Shown here: positions 1-9,322 of the stretch, in pieces
Position numbering within the stretch: position 1 is the first letter of the stretch
Layout: every line of letters begins with the position of its first letter
From: Nitrospira sp.
GTDB taxonomy: Bacteria; Nitrospirota; Nitrospiria; Nitrospirales; Nitrospiraceae
DNA: 64,000 nt
Assembly: GCA_019636835.1 (NCBI GenBank)
Contig: JAHBWU010000002.1
Coordinates: 1-64,000 of the forward strand
Direction: 5' to 3'
Notes under the pieces: generated by a model
The model's input: only the letters and a program-made list of their open reading frames with translations
The model's database searches: none
What the model was told of the DNA's origin: nothing
Program-made: the position numbers and the translations under genes

Positions 1-1086
1 ACGACATTGTACGAGATCGCGGATCTCTCCATGGTATGGGTCTCTGCCGACATTTACGAATCAGAAATGGCGGTCACGAAAGTCGGTCAGCCGGCCTTGA
101 TCACATTTGCCGCCTATCCGGGAGAAACATTCAGCGGGAAGGTGGCCTATGTCTATCCAACACTGAACACCGAAGCCCGCACTGTAAGGGTACGTCTCGA
201 ATTGCCGAATCCTGAACTGAAGCTGAAGCCGGGCATGTACGGGAACGTGACTTTGCAGACGAATGCGGTCAGGACTTTAGTCGTGCCAAAGGAATCCGTG
301 CTGGAGACCGGGCTTCGCCAACTCGTGTTCATGGATCGCGGGCAAGGCCGGTATGAACCGGTGTCAGTCAAGCTGGGTCGCAGGGGTCAGGATGCAGTGG
401 AAGTGATGGAAGGACTCAAAGAAGGGGATCGGATCGTCACTTCGGCCAATTTCTTGTTGGACGCGGAAAGTAAATTGGCATCGGCCGCGAGCATGCAGGG
501 CATGATGGGCCGGATCGGCATGGGTGACTGGCAAATGCGCGGCGCCTATGAAGCCAAGATGGAAGAGATGGAAGGCATGAAGGGCATGGGAGGCATGTCC
601 GGCATGCAGGGGATGGAGGGTATGTCAGGCATGCAAGGGATGGAAGGCATGAAGGGCATGGAGGGTATGCAGGGTATGAAGGGTATGGAAGAAATGCCAG
701 GCATGAAAGACATGAGCGGCATGCCGGGTATGGACTCTGGTTCAGCTAAAGCCATCTCCGAAACCCGCAAGGTAGCCGGACACATCCTGACCTTCACGAC
801 TCATCCCGAAATCCCTAAGGCAGGTGAAGCTCTTCTCAAGCTCAGGGTGACGAGTCAGAGCGGCAAGGCAGTGACCAATGCGCAAGTCCTATTCGTCTAT
901 ACCATGCCCATGCCGGGCATGAGCGATTCCAAGGTGACGGCGCGTCATACCAAGGACGGGCTCTATGAAGGCAAGGTGATGTTCGGCATGGGCGGTACTT
1001 GGGTTGTAACCGCCAACATGACCGTACCAGGCCAACCACCGATTATTGAAAAGTTTCAATTCCTGGTCGCAGGGAGTGGCATGTAG
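1..1086 (+). CDS. cusB: Cus-type RND efflux periplasmic adaptor with Met-rich and YtkA-like C-terminus (5' end outside window)
   Basis: The frame is open to the left edge, so the start lies outside the window. The visible N-terminal part (about 165 residues) reads as the beta-barrel and membrane-proximal part of a HlyD/CusB-family adaptor, which links an inner-membrane RND pump to an outer-membrane channel. It is followed by about 65 residues built from GM-rich repeats (bases about 550-745), a likely Cu(I)/Ag(I)-binding tract. The last 100 or so residues resemble a YtkA/FixH-like beta domain. The Met tract and this extra domain are absent from ordinary CusB as I know it. CusA starts 39 bases downstream, so the two form an operon; a CusC channel would be expected to the left. 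The Cu/Ag assignment rests on this pairing. Confidence 0.88.
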   Translation, partial: TTLYEIADLSMVWVSADIYESEMAVTKVGQPALITFAAYPGETFSGKVAYVYPTLNTEARTVRVRLELPNPELKLKPGMYGNVTLQTNAVRTLVVPKESVLETGLRQLVFMDRGQGRYEPVSVKLGRRGQDAVEVMEGLKEGDRIVTSANFLLDAESKLASAASMQGMMGRIGMGDWQMRGAYEAKMEEMEGMKGMGGMSGMQGMEGMSGMQGMEGMKGMEGMQGMKGMEEMPGMKDMSGMPGMDSGSAKAISETRKVAGHILTFTTHPEIPKAGEALLKLRVTSQSGKAVTNAQVLFVYTMPMPGMSDSKVTARHTKDGLYEGKVMFGMGGTWVVTANMTVPGQPPIIEKFQFLVAGSGM

Positions 1087-1125
1087 TTGAGAAAGCGGGG
1101 GTCTCGCGTGGGGAGATAAAAAACA

Positions 1126-4100
1126 ATGATCGCTCGGCTCATCGAAGGGAGTGCACGTAATCCAGTCCTCGTCATCCTCTGTGTGCTGCTGCTGGCAGGT
1201 TGGGGCCTGTGGGCCTTGTTTCAAGTCCCGGTGGATGCCATTCCCGATCTTTCGGATGTCCAGGTGATCGTCTACACCGAGTGGCAGGGGCGCAGTCCTA
1301 CGCTTATTGAGGATCAAATCACCTACCCGGTCGTGACCTCCCTGCTCGCTGGACCTAAAGTCAAGCGGGTCCGAGGTGTGTCGGAATACGGTGTCTCCTA
1401 TGTGTATGTGATCTTCGAAGACCGGACTGATCTCTACTGGGCGAGAAGTCGTGTCCTCGAATATCTCCAGAAGCTCACCGGCAAATTGCCGATCGGTGTC
1501 ACGCCGACACTGGGGCCGGATGCGACCGGTGTGGGATGGGTCTATCAGTACGCGTTGGTGGATGAGTCGGGTACGCATGACCTCGCACAGCTTAGGAGTC
1601 TCCAGGATTGGTATCTACGGTACCAACTGGAGAGTGTGCCTGGCGTGGCAGAAGTGTTGGCGATCGGTGGATTCGTCAAACAATATCAAATCGAGGTGGA
1701 CCCGAACACCTTGGCGGCCTATCGACTGCCGATCCAAAGGGTCACCGAAGCCGTCCGCAACAGCAATGCGGAGGTGAGCGGCAGGGTTTTAGAGATGGCC
1801 GGTACTGAATACGTGATTCGAGGACGAGGCTATCTGCGGTCGGTTGACGAGATTGAGCTGATTCCGGTCGGCACGGATGGACGAGGCACGCCGATCCTGG
1901 TGCGTGACATCGGGCATGTCCAACTCGGGCCGGATCAGCGGCGGGGAATCGCCGAATTGGACGGCAAGGGCCAGACGGTCGGCGGCATCGTGATCATGCG
2001 GGCCGGAGAGAACGCGCTCGCCGTGATCGAACGGATCAAAACCAGGCTGAAAGACATCGCCCCGGCCTTGCCCGATGGCGTACGCATTGTTCCCACCTAC
2101 GACCGGTCCGATCTCATTCAACGCGCGATCGCCGTCCTCCGCGAGAAATTGCTCGAAGAAAGTGTGATCGTGAGCCTGATCGCACTGGTCTTTCTGTTTC
2201 ATGTTCGAAGCGCACTAGTGGCCGTCCTCATTCTCCCAGTGGCGGTGCTACTCGCTTTTGTTCCGATGGCCTACTTGAAGATTACGTCCAACATCATGTC
2301 ACTGGGTGGGATCGCCATTGCCATTGGAGCCATGGTCGATGCCGCGATCGTGATGGTCGAGAATGCCCATAAACGGTTGGAGCAATCTCCCTCCGGGAAA
2401 GAGGCGCGTCCTATGGGAAAGGAGCCTGCTCCTGCAGGTTCAGGGCGGGAGGGTGTGACGACGCCTGGGGCGGGCGGGTGTGAAAGCAACCGAACGGAAA
2501 TCATCATTGCCGCCGCGAAAGAGGTCGGGCGGCCTCTGTTCTTTTCACTGCTGGTGATCGCTGTGTCGTTCCTGCCGATCTTTGCCCTGGAAGCACAGGA
2601 AGGACGGCTCTTCACGCCCCTGGCCTACACCAAGACCTTTTCGATGCTCTTTGCCACCGCGCTTTCGGTGACATTGGCGCCCGTGTTGATGGTGTTGTTG
2701 ATTCGCGGCCACATCCGAGCGGAAACCAAGAACCCCTTGAACCGGCTCTTGATCTCGCTGTATCGGCCTATCCTCTCAGGGGCGTTGCGCATGAGATGGC
2801 TGACCCTGGGGTTGGCGGTTGCAGCAGTGGCGATCACGGTGCCGGTGTTCTCTCGACTCGGTGCGGAATTCATGCCGCCGCTGAACGAGGGGACCATCCT
2901 CTATATGCCGACCACCGTCCCGGGCCTTTCAATCCCCGAAGCGACGAAGGTTTTGCAGGTTCAGGATCAGTTGCTCACGACCTTCCCTGAGGTAGAGCGA
3001 GTGTTTGGCAAAATGGGGAAGGCTCCGACCGCCACTGATCCAGCCTTTGTGGGAATGGCCGAGATTACGGTTACTCTCAAGCCGGAATCTCAATGGCGAC
3101 CTGGCATGACCTGGGACCGATTGCTGGATGAGATGGATGCCAAACTGCGCATCCCGGGTTTCCCGAATATTTGGTGGATGCCGATCCAAACTCGCACGGA
3201 AATGATCACAACCGGTGTCCGGAGTCCGGTCGGAATCAAGGTGCTGGGTCCGGATTTGAAGACAATCGAGCGAATTGGTCTAGAGATCGAGAGGGCCTTA
3301 GCGACTGTTCCCGGTACCAGGAGTGCCTTCGCCGAACGACTCAATGAGGGCTACTACTTGGATCTGATCGTTAATCGGCGTGAAGCGGCCCGCTATGGCC
3401 TGACGGTGGGAGACGTGCAAGAGGTGATCACCTCAGCTATCGGAGGAGAAACCGTGACCACCACGGTCGAAGGTCGGGAACGGTACCCAATCAATGTTCG
3501 CTACAAGCGCGAGTTGCGCGACGATCCTGACCGACTCAAGCGGGTACTGATTCCCACGCCGACCGGCGCGCAGATCCCTCTTGGACAAATCGCGGAGATG
3601 GTGATTGCGCAGGGACCGCCGTCGATCGCGGATGAAGCAGGAGCGCTGGCCGGTCTGGTGTCGGTGTCGGTCGGTGGCCGCGACTTGCGTGGCTATGTCC
3701 AAGACGCTCAGCGAGTAGTCCACGCGCTGGTGACGCTCCCGTCCGGGTACCGGCTGATCTGGACCGGGCAATACGAACATCTGGTAAGGGCGGAAGAGCG
3801 ATTGAAATTGGTGATCCCTGTGACCCTAGCTGTGATTCTGTTGCTCCTGTATCTCAATTTCCACTCGCTCGCAAAATCGCTGATCGTGCTCTTGTCCGTC
3901 CCATTCGCCGTGATCGGAGCCATCTGGTATCTCCATTACCTGGGCTACAACCTCAGCGTGGCTGTCTGGGTGGGCATCATCGCGCTGGCCGGAGTCGCGG
4001 CGGAGACAGGCGTAGTGATGCTCGTCTATCTCGATGAAGTGTATGAGCGGCGTGTGCGCGAAGGTCGAATGACCACGGCGCAGGATCTTCTAGACGCGAT

Positions 4101-4335
4101 CATGGAGGGTGCGGTTCAGCGCGTGCGTCCCAAGATGATGACGGTAGCGGCGATCATGGGCGGGTTGATCCCGATCATGTGGACCACCGGAGCCGGCGCC
4201 GACGTGATGAAGCGGATTGCAGCTCCGATGATCGGCGGTATGGTGAGTTCGACGGTGCTCACGTTGATCGTGATTCCCGTCCTCTATTCCATGTGGCGAC
4301 GTGCGCAGTTCCGTGAGCCGCGGCGCGGCGCCTGA
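1126..4335 (+). CDS. cusA: Copper/silver RND efflux pump CusA
   Basis: At 1069 residues this has the length of a heavy-metal RND permease, a proton-driven inner-membrane antiporter that exports Cu(I)/Ag(I) through an adaptor and outer-membrane channel. Three Met residues, 594 (LLYM-like context), 644 and 693 (TEMITTG), match the three copper-binding Met of E. coli CusA (573, 623, 672) with a constant offset of 21. The TM4 motif AMVDAAIVMVEN is typical of the Cu/Ag subgroup. A loop near residues 420-455 (Gly/Pro/Lys-rich) looks like a variable cytoplasmic insertion. The ATG at 1126 follows a purine-rich GGGGAG. The gene is intact. Confidence 0.95.
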   Translation: MIARLIEGSARNPVLVILCVLLLAGWGLWALFQVPVDAIPDLSDVQVIVYTEWQGRSPTLIEDQITYPVVTSLLAGPKVKRVRGVSEYGVSYVYVIFEDRTDLYWARSRVLEYLQKLTGKLPIGVTPTLGPDATGVGWVYQYALVDESGTHDLAQLRSLQDWYLRYQLESVPGVAEVLAIGGFVKQYQIEVDPNTLAAYRLPIQRVTEAVRNSNAEVSGRVLEMAGTEYVIRGRGYLRSVDEIELIPVGTDGRGTPILVRDIGHVQLGPDQRRGIAELDGKGQTVGGIVIMRAGENALAVIERIKTRLKDIAPALPDGVRIVPTYDRSDLIQRAIAVLREKLLEESVIVSLIALVFLFHVRSALVAVLILPVAVLLAFVPMAYLKITSNIMSLGGIAIAIGAMVDAAIVMVENAHKRLEQSPSGKEARPMGKEPAPAGSGREGVTTPGAGGCESNRTEIIIAAAKEVGRPLFFSLLVIAVSFLPIFALEAQEGRLFTPLAYTKTFSMLFATALSVTLAPVLMVLLIRGHIRAETKNPLNRLLISLYRPILSGALRMRWLTLGLAVAAVAITVPVFSRLGAEFMPPLNEGTILYMPTTVPGLSIPEATKVLQVQDQLLTTFPEVERVFGKMGKAPTATDPAFVGMAEITVTLKPESQWRPGMTWDRLLDEMDAKLRIPGFPNIWWMPIQTRTEMITTGVRSPVGIKVLGPDLKTIERIGLEIERALATVPGTRSAFAERLNEGYYLDLIVNRREAARYGLTVGDVQEVITSAIGGETVTTTVEGRERYPINVRYKRELRDDPDRLKRVLIPTPTGAQIPLGQIAEMVIAQGPPSIADEAGALAGLVSVSVGGRDLRGYVQDAQRVVHALVTLPSGYRLIWTGQYEHLVRAEERLKLVIPVTLAVILLLLYLNFHSLAKSLIVLLSVPFAVIGAIWYLHYLGYNLSVAVWVGIIALAGVAAETGVVMLVYLDEVYERRVREGRMTTAQDLLDAIMEGAVQRVRPKMMTVAAIMGGLIPIMWTTGAGADVMKRIAAPMIGGMVSSTVLTLIVIPVLYSMWRRAQFREPRRGA

Positions 4336-4343
4336 CCCACGCG

Positions 4344-4910
4344 TCAGGGTTTTGGTACGTCCGGCCGAGGATCCGGAAGGAAACCCTGGCGGTTCGGCAT
4401 GGAGATGTCTGGCAGTGAACGGGCATCGAGCACGGTGTCCTCTGCAATAATGCCGTTCTGATAAAGCAACCAGGCCACGACCGAGTAGACTTCGTCCGGC
4501 GAGAGGCTTTGTGGAGCGGGAAACGGCATGGCGCGATGCACGTAATCATACAGCGTCGTTGCATAGGGCCAGTAACTGCCGACAGTTTTGATCGGATGCT
4601 GGCTCGCCAACGTGCCGGCGCCGCCGATCAAACGGTCCATCGGGCCTTCCTTCCCCGTCGGCCCATGACAAGTCGCGCAACGTGCGGCAAAGAGGGCCGC
4701 CCCCTGTTTGGCGGTCCCTTGGCCGGCAGGCAACCCCTCGCCGGTCGGCGCCACATCGATGTTCCATGCTCGGATTTCCTGATCTGTGGCGGGGCGCCCT
4801 AATCCATAGCCGTGCGTTTGTTCCTGTCGGTCTGCTGGCCCCTCGGCCCACAAGAGTCCTGCGCCCAGGATGGTGGTGACTCCCACTGTAAGAATGTTAC
4901 GCATGGACAT
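4344..4910 (-). CDS. Class I c-type cytochrome, electron acceptor of the SoxC-like enzyme
   Basis: This 188-residue protein has a hydrophobic N-terminal export segment and a single haem-binding CATCH motif (Cys78, Cys81, His82), with a Met in a later HRAMPFP context as a plausible sixth ligand. The layout matches SoxD/SorB-like cytochromes that take electrons from sulfite or sulfane dehydrogenases in the periplasm. Its start overlaps the 3' end of the upstream molybdoenzyme gene by 14 bases, so the two are translationally coupled. It ends only 8 bases from the convergent cusA stop. The partner and family are clear; the exact reaction is not. Confidence 0.88.
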   Translation of the reverse strand: MSMRNILTVGVTTILGAGLLWAEGPADRQEQTHGYGLGRPATDQEIRAWNIDVAPTGEGLPAGQGTAKQGAALFAARCATCHGPTGKEGPMDRLIGGAGTLASQHPIKTVGSYWPYATTLYDYVHRAMPFPAPQSLSPDEVYSVVAWLLYQNGIIAEDTVLDARSLPDISMPNRQGFLPDPRPDVPKP

Positions 4911-6171
4911 TGCTCACCTTCCCGTCTGCGGCAATGTGCCAGCTTTGGATCGCATTATAATGGTAGACCGAGTTCACTCCACGCACCGCCACCAAGGTGG
5001 TGCGATCCGGCTGCCGGTACCCTGTGTCGTCCAGGCAACGGCTCTGCAGAATCACGTCCTCACCGTTCCACCGCCAAGGCAAGTGAAACCTGGTATGGCA
5101 CTTGGGCAGGATCGGCTCTTGTAAGGCCGCCTGCCGCCAGGATCGTCCGCCATCCGTGCTCACCTCAACCGACGCGATGCGGCCCCTGCCGCTCCATGCC
5201 AAGCCACGGATCTCCAGGAAGCCGGGCTGGATATGCTGTCCACCCGAGGGAGACGTGATGACGGATTTGGCATCCATGACCATGGTGAATTGGCGGGCCG
5301 TGCCGTCCGGCATCAGATCCGTATATTGCGACGTTTCTTCGCGGGTCATGAAGGGTGCCCTGCCGAGCTTCAGCCGCCGCAACCATTTGATGCAGGTGTT
5401 GCCTTCCCAACCGGGAATGAGCAGGCGGAGCGGATAGCCCTGTTCCGGGCGGAGCGGTTCGCCGTTTTGGGCGTAACAAAGGATTGCCTCGTCCAGAATG
5501 GACGCCAGCGGCAGGCTGCGCGTCATGGCCGCCGCATCGCCGCCCTCGGCCAACATCCAGGTCGCATCAGGATGCACGCCGACTTCTTGCAGTACGGTCT
5601 TCAAGGTCACGCCGGTCCATTCACTCGTACTTGTCAAGCCGTGGGTTTGCTGCGCGGTCTGCCCGGTCGGTCCACGCCATTCGGCCGCCGAATTGCCCGA
5701 GCATTCGATGAAAGCCAACCGCGAGACGGAAGGAAACCGCTTCAAATCGTCCATGGTAAAGGTCCATGGTTGATCCACCATGCCGTGAATGAGGAGGCGG
5801 TGCTGTGCCGGTTGAATGGTCGGCACGCCGTTGTGATGCCGCTCGAAGTGCAAGGAGGAAGGAGTCAAGATCCCGTGCGAGTCTTGCAAGGGTGTCAGCG
5901 ACGACCACCAGGAACGTGGGATGCGGAGGGCTTTTTCGAAGGCGGATCGCTGTCCATAGGCAGTCGGCGCCGCACCGGGCACCCTCGTGGGGTCTTCCGG
6001 CGAAATCTCCGTAGTGGCCTCGGCGGCCAGCCTCATCGGTCCCATGAGCATCGCGCCCACTAAACCTGCCGTTCCTGCCAGAAGGCTCCGGCGATTCAGA
6101 AGAGATTCATCTTCAGCATCGGGCCTGCCGTCGCCTCCTGATGGTCCTTCTTCTTGAAAGTGTCTTGTCAT
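4897..6171 (-). CDS. SoxC-like molybdopterin sulfite/sulfane dehydrogenase, Tat-exported
   Basis: The 424-residue protein belongs to the sulfite-oxidase fold (oxidoreductase molybdopterin-binding domain plus C-terminal Mo-co dimerisation domain). A twin-arginine signal (NRRSLLAG, Arg27-Arg28) predicts folded export to the periplasm. Cys157 in ECSGNS is the expected molybdenum-coordinating cysteine. The ATG at 6171 is preceded by AGAGGAG at good spacing; an in-frame codon further upstream lacks this. With the overlapping cytochrome gene it would oxidise sulfite or a protein-bound sulfane. No soxXAYZB genes are visible here, so stand-alone sulfite oxidation is my preferred reading. SorA-like enzymes are the alternative. 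Confidence 0.88.
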   Translation of the reverse strand: MTRHFQEEGPSGGDGRPDAEDESLLNRRSLLAGTAGLVGAMLMGPMRLAAEATTEISPEDPTRVPGAAPTAYGQRSAFEKALRIPRSWWSSLTPLQDSHGILTPSSLHFERHHNGVPTIQPAQHRLLIHGMVDQPWTFTMDDLKRFPSVSRLAFIECSGNSAAEWRGPTGQTAQQTHGLTSTSEWTGVTLKTVLQEVGVHPDATWMLAEGGDAAAMTRSLPLASILDEAILCYAQNGEPLRPEQGYPLRLLIPGWEGNTCIKWLRRLKLGRAPFMTREETSQYTDLMPDGTARQFTMVMDAKSVITSPSGGQHIQPGFLEIRGLAWSGRGRIASVEVSTDGGRSWRQAALQEPILPKCHTRFHLPWRWNGEDVILQSRCLDDTGYRQPDRTTLVAVRGVNSVYHYNAIQSWHIAADGKVSNVHA

Positions 6172-6510
6172 GGAATGCTCCTCTCTATGGAGCAACCGCA
6201 GAGTTACGCGGTCATGTGGGTGCCCCTGTTTCGAGCGGAGAATCTTGCCACTCAACTATAAAAAATTGCCTGAAGCGGTTTCAACGGCAAAGTCTGGATG
6301 CGGAGGCATTATGAGACATTGCTGACAATTCCGGTGATATATTTTGTGGCGGGACAGATTCTTGCCAGCCAATAAGGGAGAAGTGCTATGACCCATAGAG
6401 CCTGCTGAATGCGCTTCGTGTCATATGGCACCGAATGAGGAGCTGTGCTGAGTGCGCAAATTAGATCCAAGACGCCTAACATTTCAGGAACGAGCAAAAG
6501 GTAGATCGTC
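6172..6510. other. Divergent intergenic region between soxC-like gene and copA
   Basis: These 339 bases must hold the divergent promoters of the molybdoenzyme operon and the copper oxidase operon. I see no convincing operator dyad, riboswitch or RNA gene. A six-codon ORF with a GGGAG in front (6388-6408) is probably coincidental. Confidence 0.5.
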
Positions 6511-8361
6511 ATGCAATTCAAGAAGACGGTACAAGACAAATCCGACTTGATTTCCAGACGTATGCTACTAAAACGCGCCGGAGCGTTGGGACTGCTTGCT
6601 GGAATCCAGCCATTGCTCTCTGCATGCGCGAGTCATGGGGTGCTTCCCATTGCTCCCTCCAGGACACAACCCTCAACATTGAGCGGTGAGCTGATCGACC
6701 TGGTGATCAGCGAACGGTCCTTTGTCCTGGATGGGAAAATCGGGACGGCCATGACAATCAATGGGACGGTTCCGGGGCCGCTCATCCGTCTGAAGGAGGG
6801 CCAAGAGGTGACCCTGCGTGTCACGAATCAGTTGAAAGAGATGTCATCAATCCACTGGCACGGAGTGCTCTTACCGTTTCATATGGACGGGGTGCCGGGT
6901 GTGAGTTTCAGCGGTATCAACCCTGGAACAACTTTCACCTATCACTTTCCGATCAAGCAGAGCGGGACCTATTGGTATCACAGCCATTCGGGTGGCCAGG
7001 AACTGCAAGGCATGTATGCGCCGATGATTCTGGATCCGGTCGAACCGGAACCGTTTCAGTATGACCGAGAGTACGTGGTGATGCTCTCGGAGTGCAGCCT
7101 CGAGTCGCCCGAAGTCATGTTCGACAATCTCAAAAAAATGTCCGGCTACTATAACTTCCAGAAGCGCGATGCCAAGGGGTTTCTCTCAGACGCTTCACGA
7201 TTGGGGCTATGGCCGGCTTTGCAGAGTTATTTGATGTGGGACCGGATGAGGATGGACCCGACCGACTTCGCGGATGTCACGGGGTACAGCTTCACCTATT
7301 TGATGAACGGCTTGTCGCCTGTCGAGAATTGGACGGCGTTGTTCCATCCGGCCGAACGGGTACGTCTCCGTTTCATCAACGCTGCCGCGATGACGTTTTA
7401 TGACGTCCGGATTCCCGGGTTGACGATGACGATGGTGCAGGCCGACGGCCAGAATGTACAGCCCATCAACGTCGAGGAATTTCGTATCGGTCCCGCCGAA
7501 ACCTATGACGCCATCGTCAACCCAAATGAAGACCGTGCCTACACGATCTTTGCCGAAACCATGGATCGGAGCGGGTATGCTCGTGGAACGCTCACCCCTC
7601 GATCTGGGATGCAGGGAGAAATTCCTGAGCGTCGCCCTCGTCCGCTTCGAACTATGGAAGACATGGGGATGGATCACGGCAACGGTCACACGGACCATAT
7701 CCTGGAAGAGTCGGACACAAAGCCGTCCCATGGTAGGGCAGTTGGTCACGACATGATGCACGGAGAAGCAAGACACGAGGTGCAGAGTGAGGAGATGTCC
7801 TTTCCGCGTAGCTCACCGATTCCAGGTAGCACGTCAGTCAGGCACGGTCTTGACCATCACGGCACCGGCAACCAAACGGTCGCGGAGTATTCCCGCAATC
7901 GGATGCACGAACCAGGCAGAGGGTTGGAGCACAGTGCTGGGCGCGTTCTCGTCTACACCGATTTGAAAAGCCTCGTTTCCTATCAAGATCAACGAGAGCC
8001 GGAGCGAGAGATCGAGATCCATCTTACCGGCCATATGCAACGTTACCTGTGGTCCTTCGACGGCAAGAAGTATTCGGACGCGCCGGACCCTATTCGCGTG
8101 AGCTATGGCGAGCGCCTTCGGCTCACGTTCGTCAACGACACGATGATGGAGCATCCGCTCCATTTGCACGGGATGTGGATGTATCTCGAGAACGGTGCCG
8201 GCGCATACCTTCCAAGGAAACATACCATTGCGGTCAAACCAGCTGAACGGTTGTCCGTTCTGATCAGTGCCGACGCCCCTGGGTCTTGGGCGTTTCACTG
8301 CCACTTGCTCCTCCATATGGAGGCCGGCATGTTTCGGGTTGTCGAGGTCTCTACACAATAA
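6511..8361 (+). CDS. copA: CopA/PcoA multicopper oxidase
   Basis: The 616-residue protein starts with a Tat signal (SRRMLLKRAG) and carries the four multicopper-oxidase clusters: HWHG near residue 115, HSHSGG near 157, HPLHLHG near 548 and HCHLLLH near 596. These bind the type 1 and trinuclear copper sites. A Met/His-rich insert (roughly residues 385-450, with DMGMDHGNGH and similar) is typical of CopA and probably buffers copper. The enzyme oxidises periplasmic Cu(I) to less permeable Cu(II). The copB start follows 14 bases after the stop, so they are co-transcribed. No copCD or CopRS genes are seen nearby. Confidence 0.94.
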   Translation: MQFKKTVQDKSDLISRRMLLKRAGALGLLAGIQPLLSACASHGVLPIAPSRTQPSTLSGELIDLVISERSFVLDGKIGTAMTINGTVPGPLIRLKEGQEVTLRVTNQLKEMSSIHWHGVLLPFHMDGVPGVSFSGINPGTTFTYHFPIKQSGTYWYHSHSGGQELQGMYAPMILDPVEPEPFQYDREYVVMLSECSLESPEVMFDNLKKMSGYYNFQKRDAKGFLSDASRLGLWPALQSYLMWDRMRMDPTDFADVTGYSFTYLMNGLSPVENWTALFHPAERVRLRFINAAAMTFYDVRIPGLTMTMVQADGQNVQPINVEEFRIGPAETYDAIVNPNEDRAYTIFAETMDRSGYARGTLTPRSGMQGEIPERRPRPLRTMEDMGMDHGNGHTDHILEESDTKPSHGRAVGHDMMHGEARHEVQSEEMSFPRSSPIPGSTSVRHGLDHHGTGNQTVAEYSRNRMHEPGRGLEHSAGRVLVYTDLKSLVSYQDQREPEREIEIHLTGHMQRYLWSFDGKKYSDAPDPIRVSYGERLRLTFVNDTMMEHPLHLHGMWMYLENGAGAYLPRKHTIAVKPAERLSVLISADAPGSWAFHCHLLLHMEAGMFRVVEVSTQ

Positions 8362-8375
8362 GCGGAGATGGGCCG

Positions 8376-9245
8376 GTGAATTTGATTCTCCGGAACTGCG
8401 GTGTGACGCTGGTGGCCTATGTATTGAGTGCAAGTATCGGCGTGACAAGCATCTTGGCGGAAGCAGTACAAGGTGACAGAAGTACTGTTTCAGGCCGTTC
8501 CCCGATAGTCGATGCGTTACCGGAGCCAGGCCAAACCCAGACGACCCCAGCGACGCGACAGGATTGGCCCAGTCCGGTGAACGACCGCGAACGGCGCCTG
8601 TTCACATTGGTCGATGTCCTCGAGTATCGACCCCGCACCGGCGGAGATGGCAGCAACAGTGACTACCGGTGGGACATCGAAGGTTGGTACGGCGGGGATT
8701 ACAACCGACTGTGGTTCAAGAGTGAAGGACAACAGGACACCGCATTCAAGGCAGACTATGATGTGGACTTCCAATTGCTCTATGGCCGTTTCATCGGGAA
8801 ACATTACGACGTTCAAGTCGGTGGCCGAATGGAAACACAGTCGTATCGCGGTGGCAACGTCACGCGTGGGCTGGGAGTGATCGGTCTTCAAGGTCTGGTG
8901 CCGTACAACTACGAGTTTGAATCGGCGTTATTCATTGATCAGGATGGCGCAGTCTCCGCCCGGCTTTCGTACACGAAAGATTTCCTGCTCACGCAACAGC
9001 TTATCCTTCAAGGTCGCTTCCAAACCAATCTGGCTATCCAACGGGTCGAAGAATTTACGACCGGTTCGGGGCTGAACAATATGGAATTCGGCGTTCGCTT
9101 GCGCTATGAAATCCGTCGGGAGTTCGCCCCTTATGTCGGTATGTCGCTGGACAGAAGTTTCGGTGAAACAGCCACTCTGGTGCGTCAACAGGGCGGAGAT
9201 CCGAGCCAGATCCGATTCGTGGTGGGGCTACGTGCTTGGTTTTAA
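8376..9245 (+). CDS. copB: CopB outer-membrane copper resistance protein
   Basis: The frame is open upstream into copA, but a GTG at 8376 preceded by GCGGAGATG gives a start 14 bases after the copA stop and a normal signal peptide. The 289-residue product has the CopB/PcoB pattern: a short linker with the FTLVDVLEYRP segment, then alternating amphipathic strands ending in an aromatic residue (AWF), as in an outer-membrane barrel. It is thought to work with CopA in copper sequestration or release at the outer membrane. The Met-rich N-terminal repeats of some CopB proteins are missing. Confidence 0.9.
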   Translation: MNLILRNCGVTLVAYVLSASIGVTSILAEAVQGDRSTVSGRSPIVDALPEPGQTQTTPATRQDWPSPVNDRERRLFTLVDVLEYRPRTGGDGSNSDYRWDIEGWYGGDYNRLWFKSEGQQDTAFKADYDVDFQLLYGRFIGKHYDVQVGGRMETQSYRGGNVTRGLGVIGLQGLVPYNYEFESALFIDQDGAVSARLSYTKDFLLTQQLILQGRFQTNLAIQRVEEFTTGSGLNNMEFGVRLRYEIRREFAPYVGMSLDRSFGETATLVRQQGGDPSQIRFVVGLRAWF

Positions 9246-9322
9246 GCAATAGTAACCGACGAAATAGCGATCCGAGGATCGTGTTCATTGATGCCCTTCT
9301 AGGACTGTGCTAGGCTCGTGTC

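Noticed and set aside
889-1578. 229-codon minus-strand ORF opposite cusB/cusA
   Set aside because: It lies antisense to two well-supported genes, and its translation is His/Arg-rich with no domain.
5233-6063. 276-codon plus-strand ORF opposite the SoxC-like gene
   Set aside because: It is a shadow of a conserved molybdoenzyme with Tat signal and catalytic Cys. No ribosome site or family.
6388-6408. Six-codon leader peptide with GGGAG upstream of copA
   Set aside because: No regulatory codons or attenuator hairpin follow. Such short frames occur by chance.
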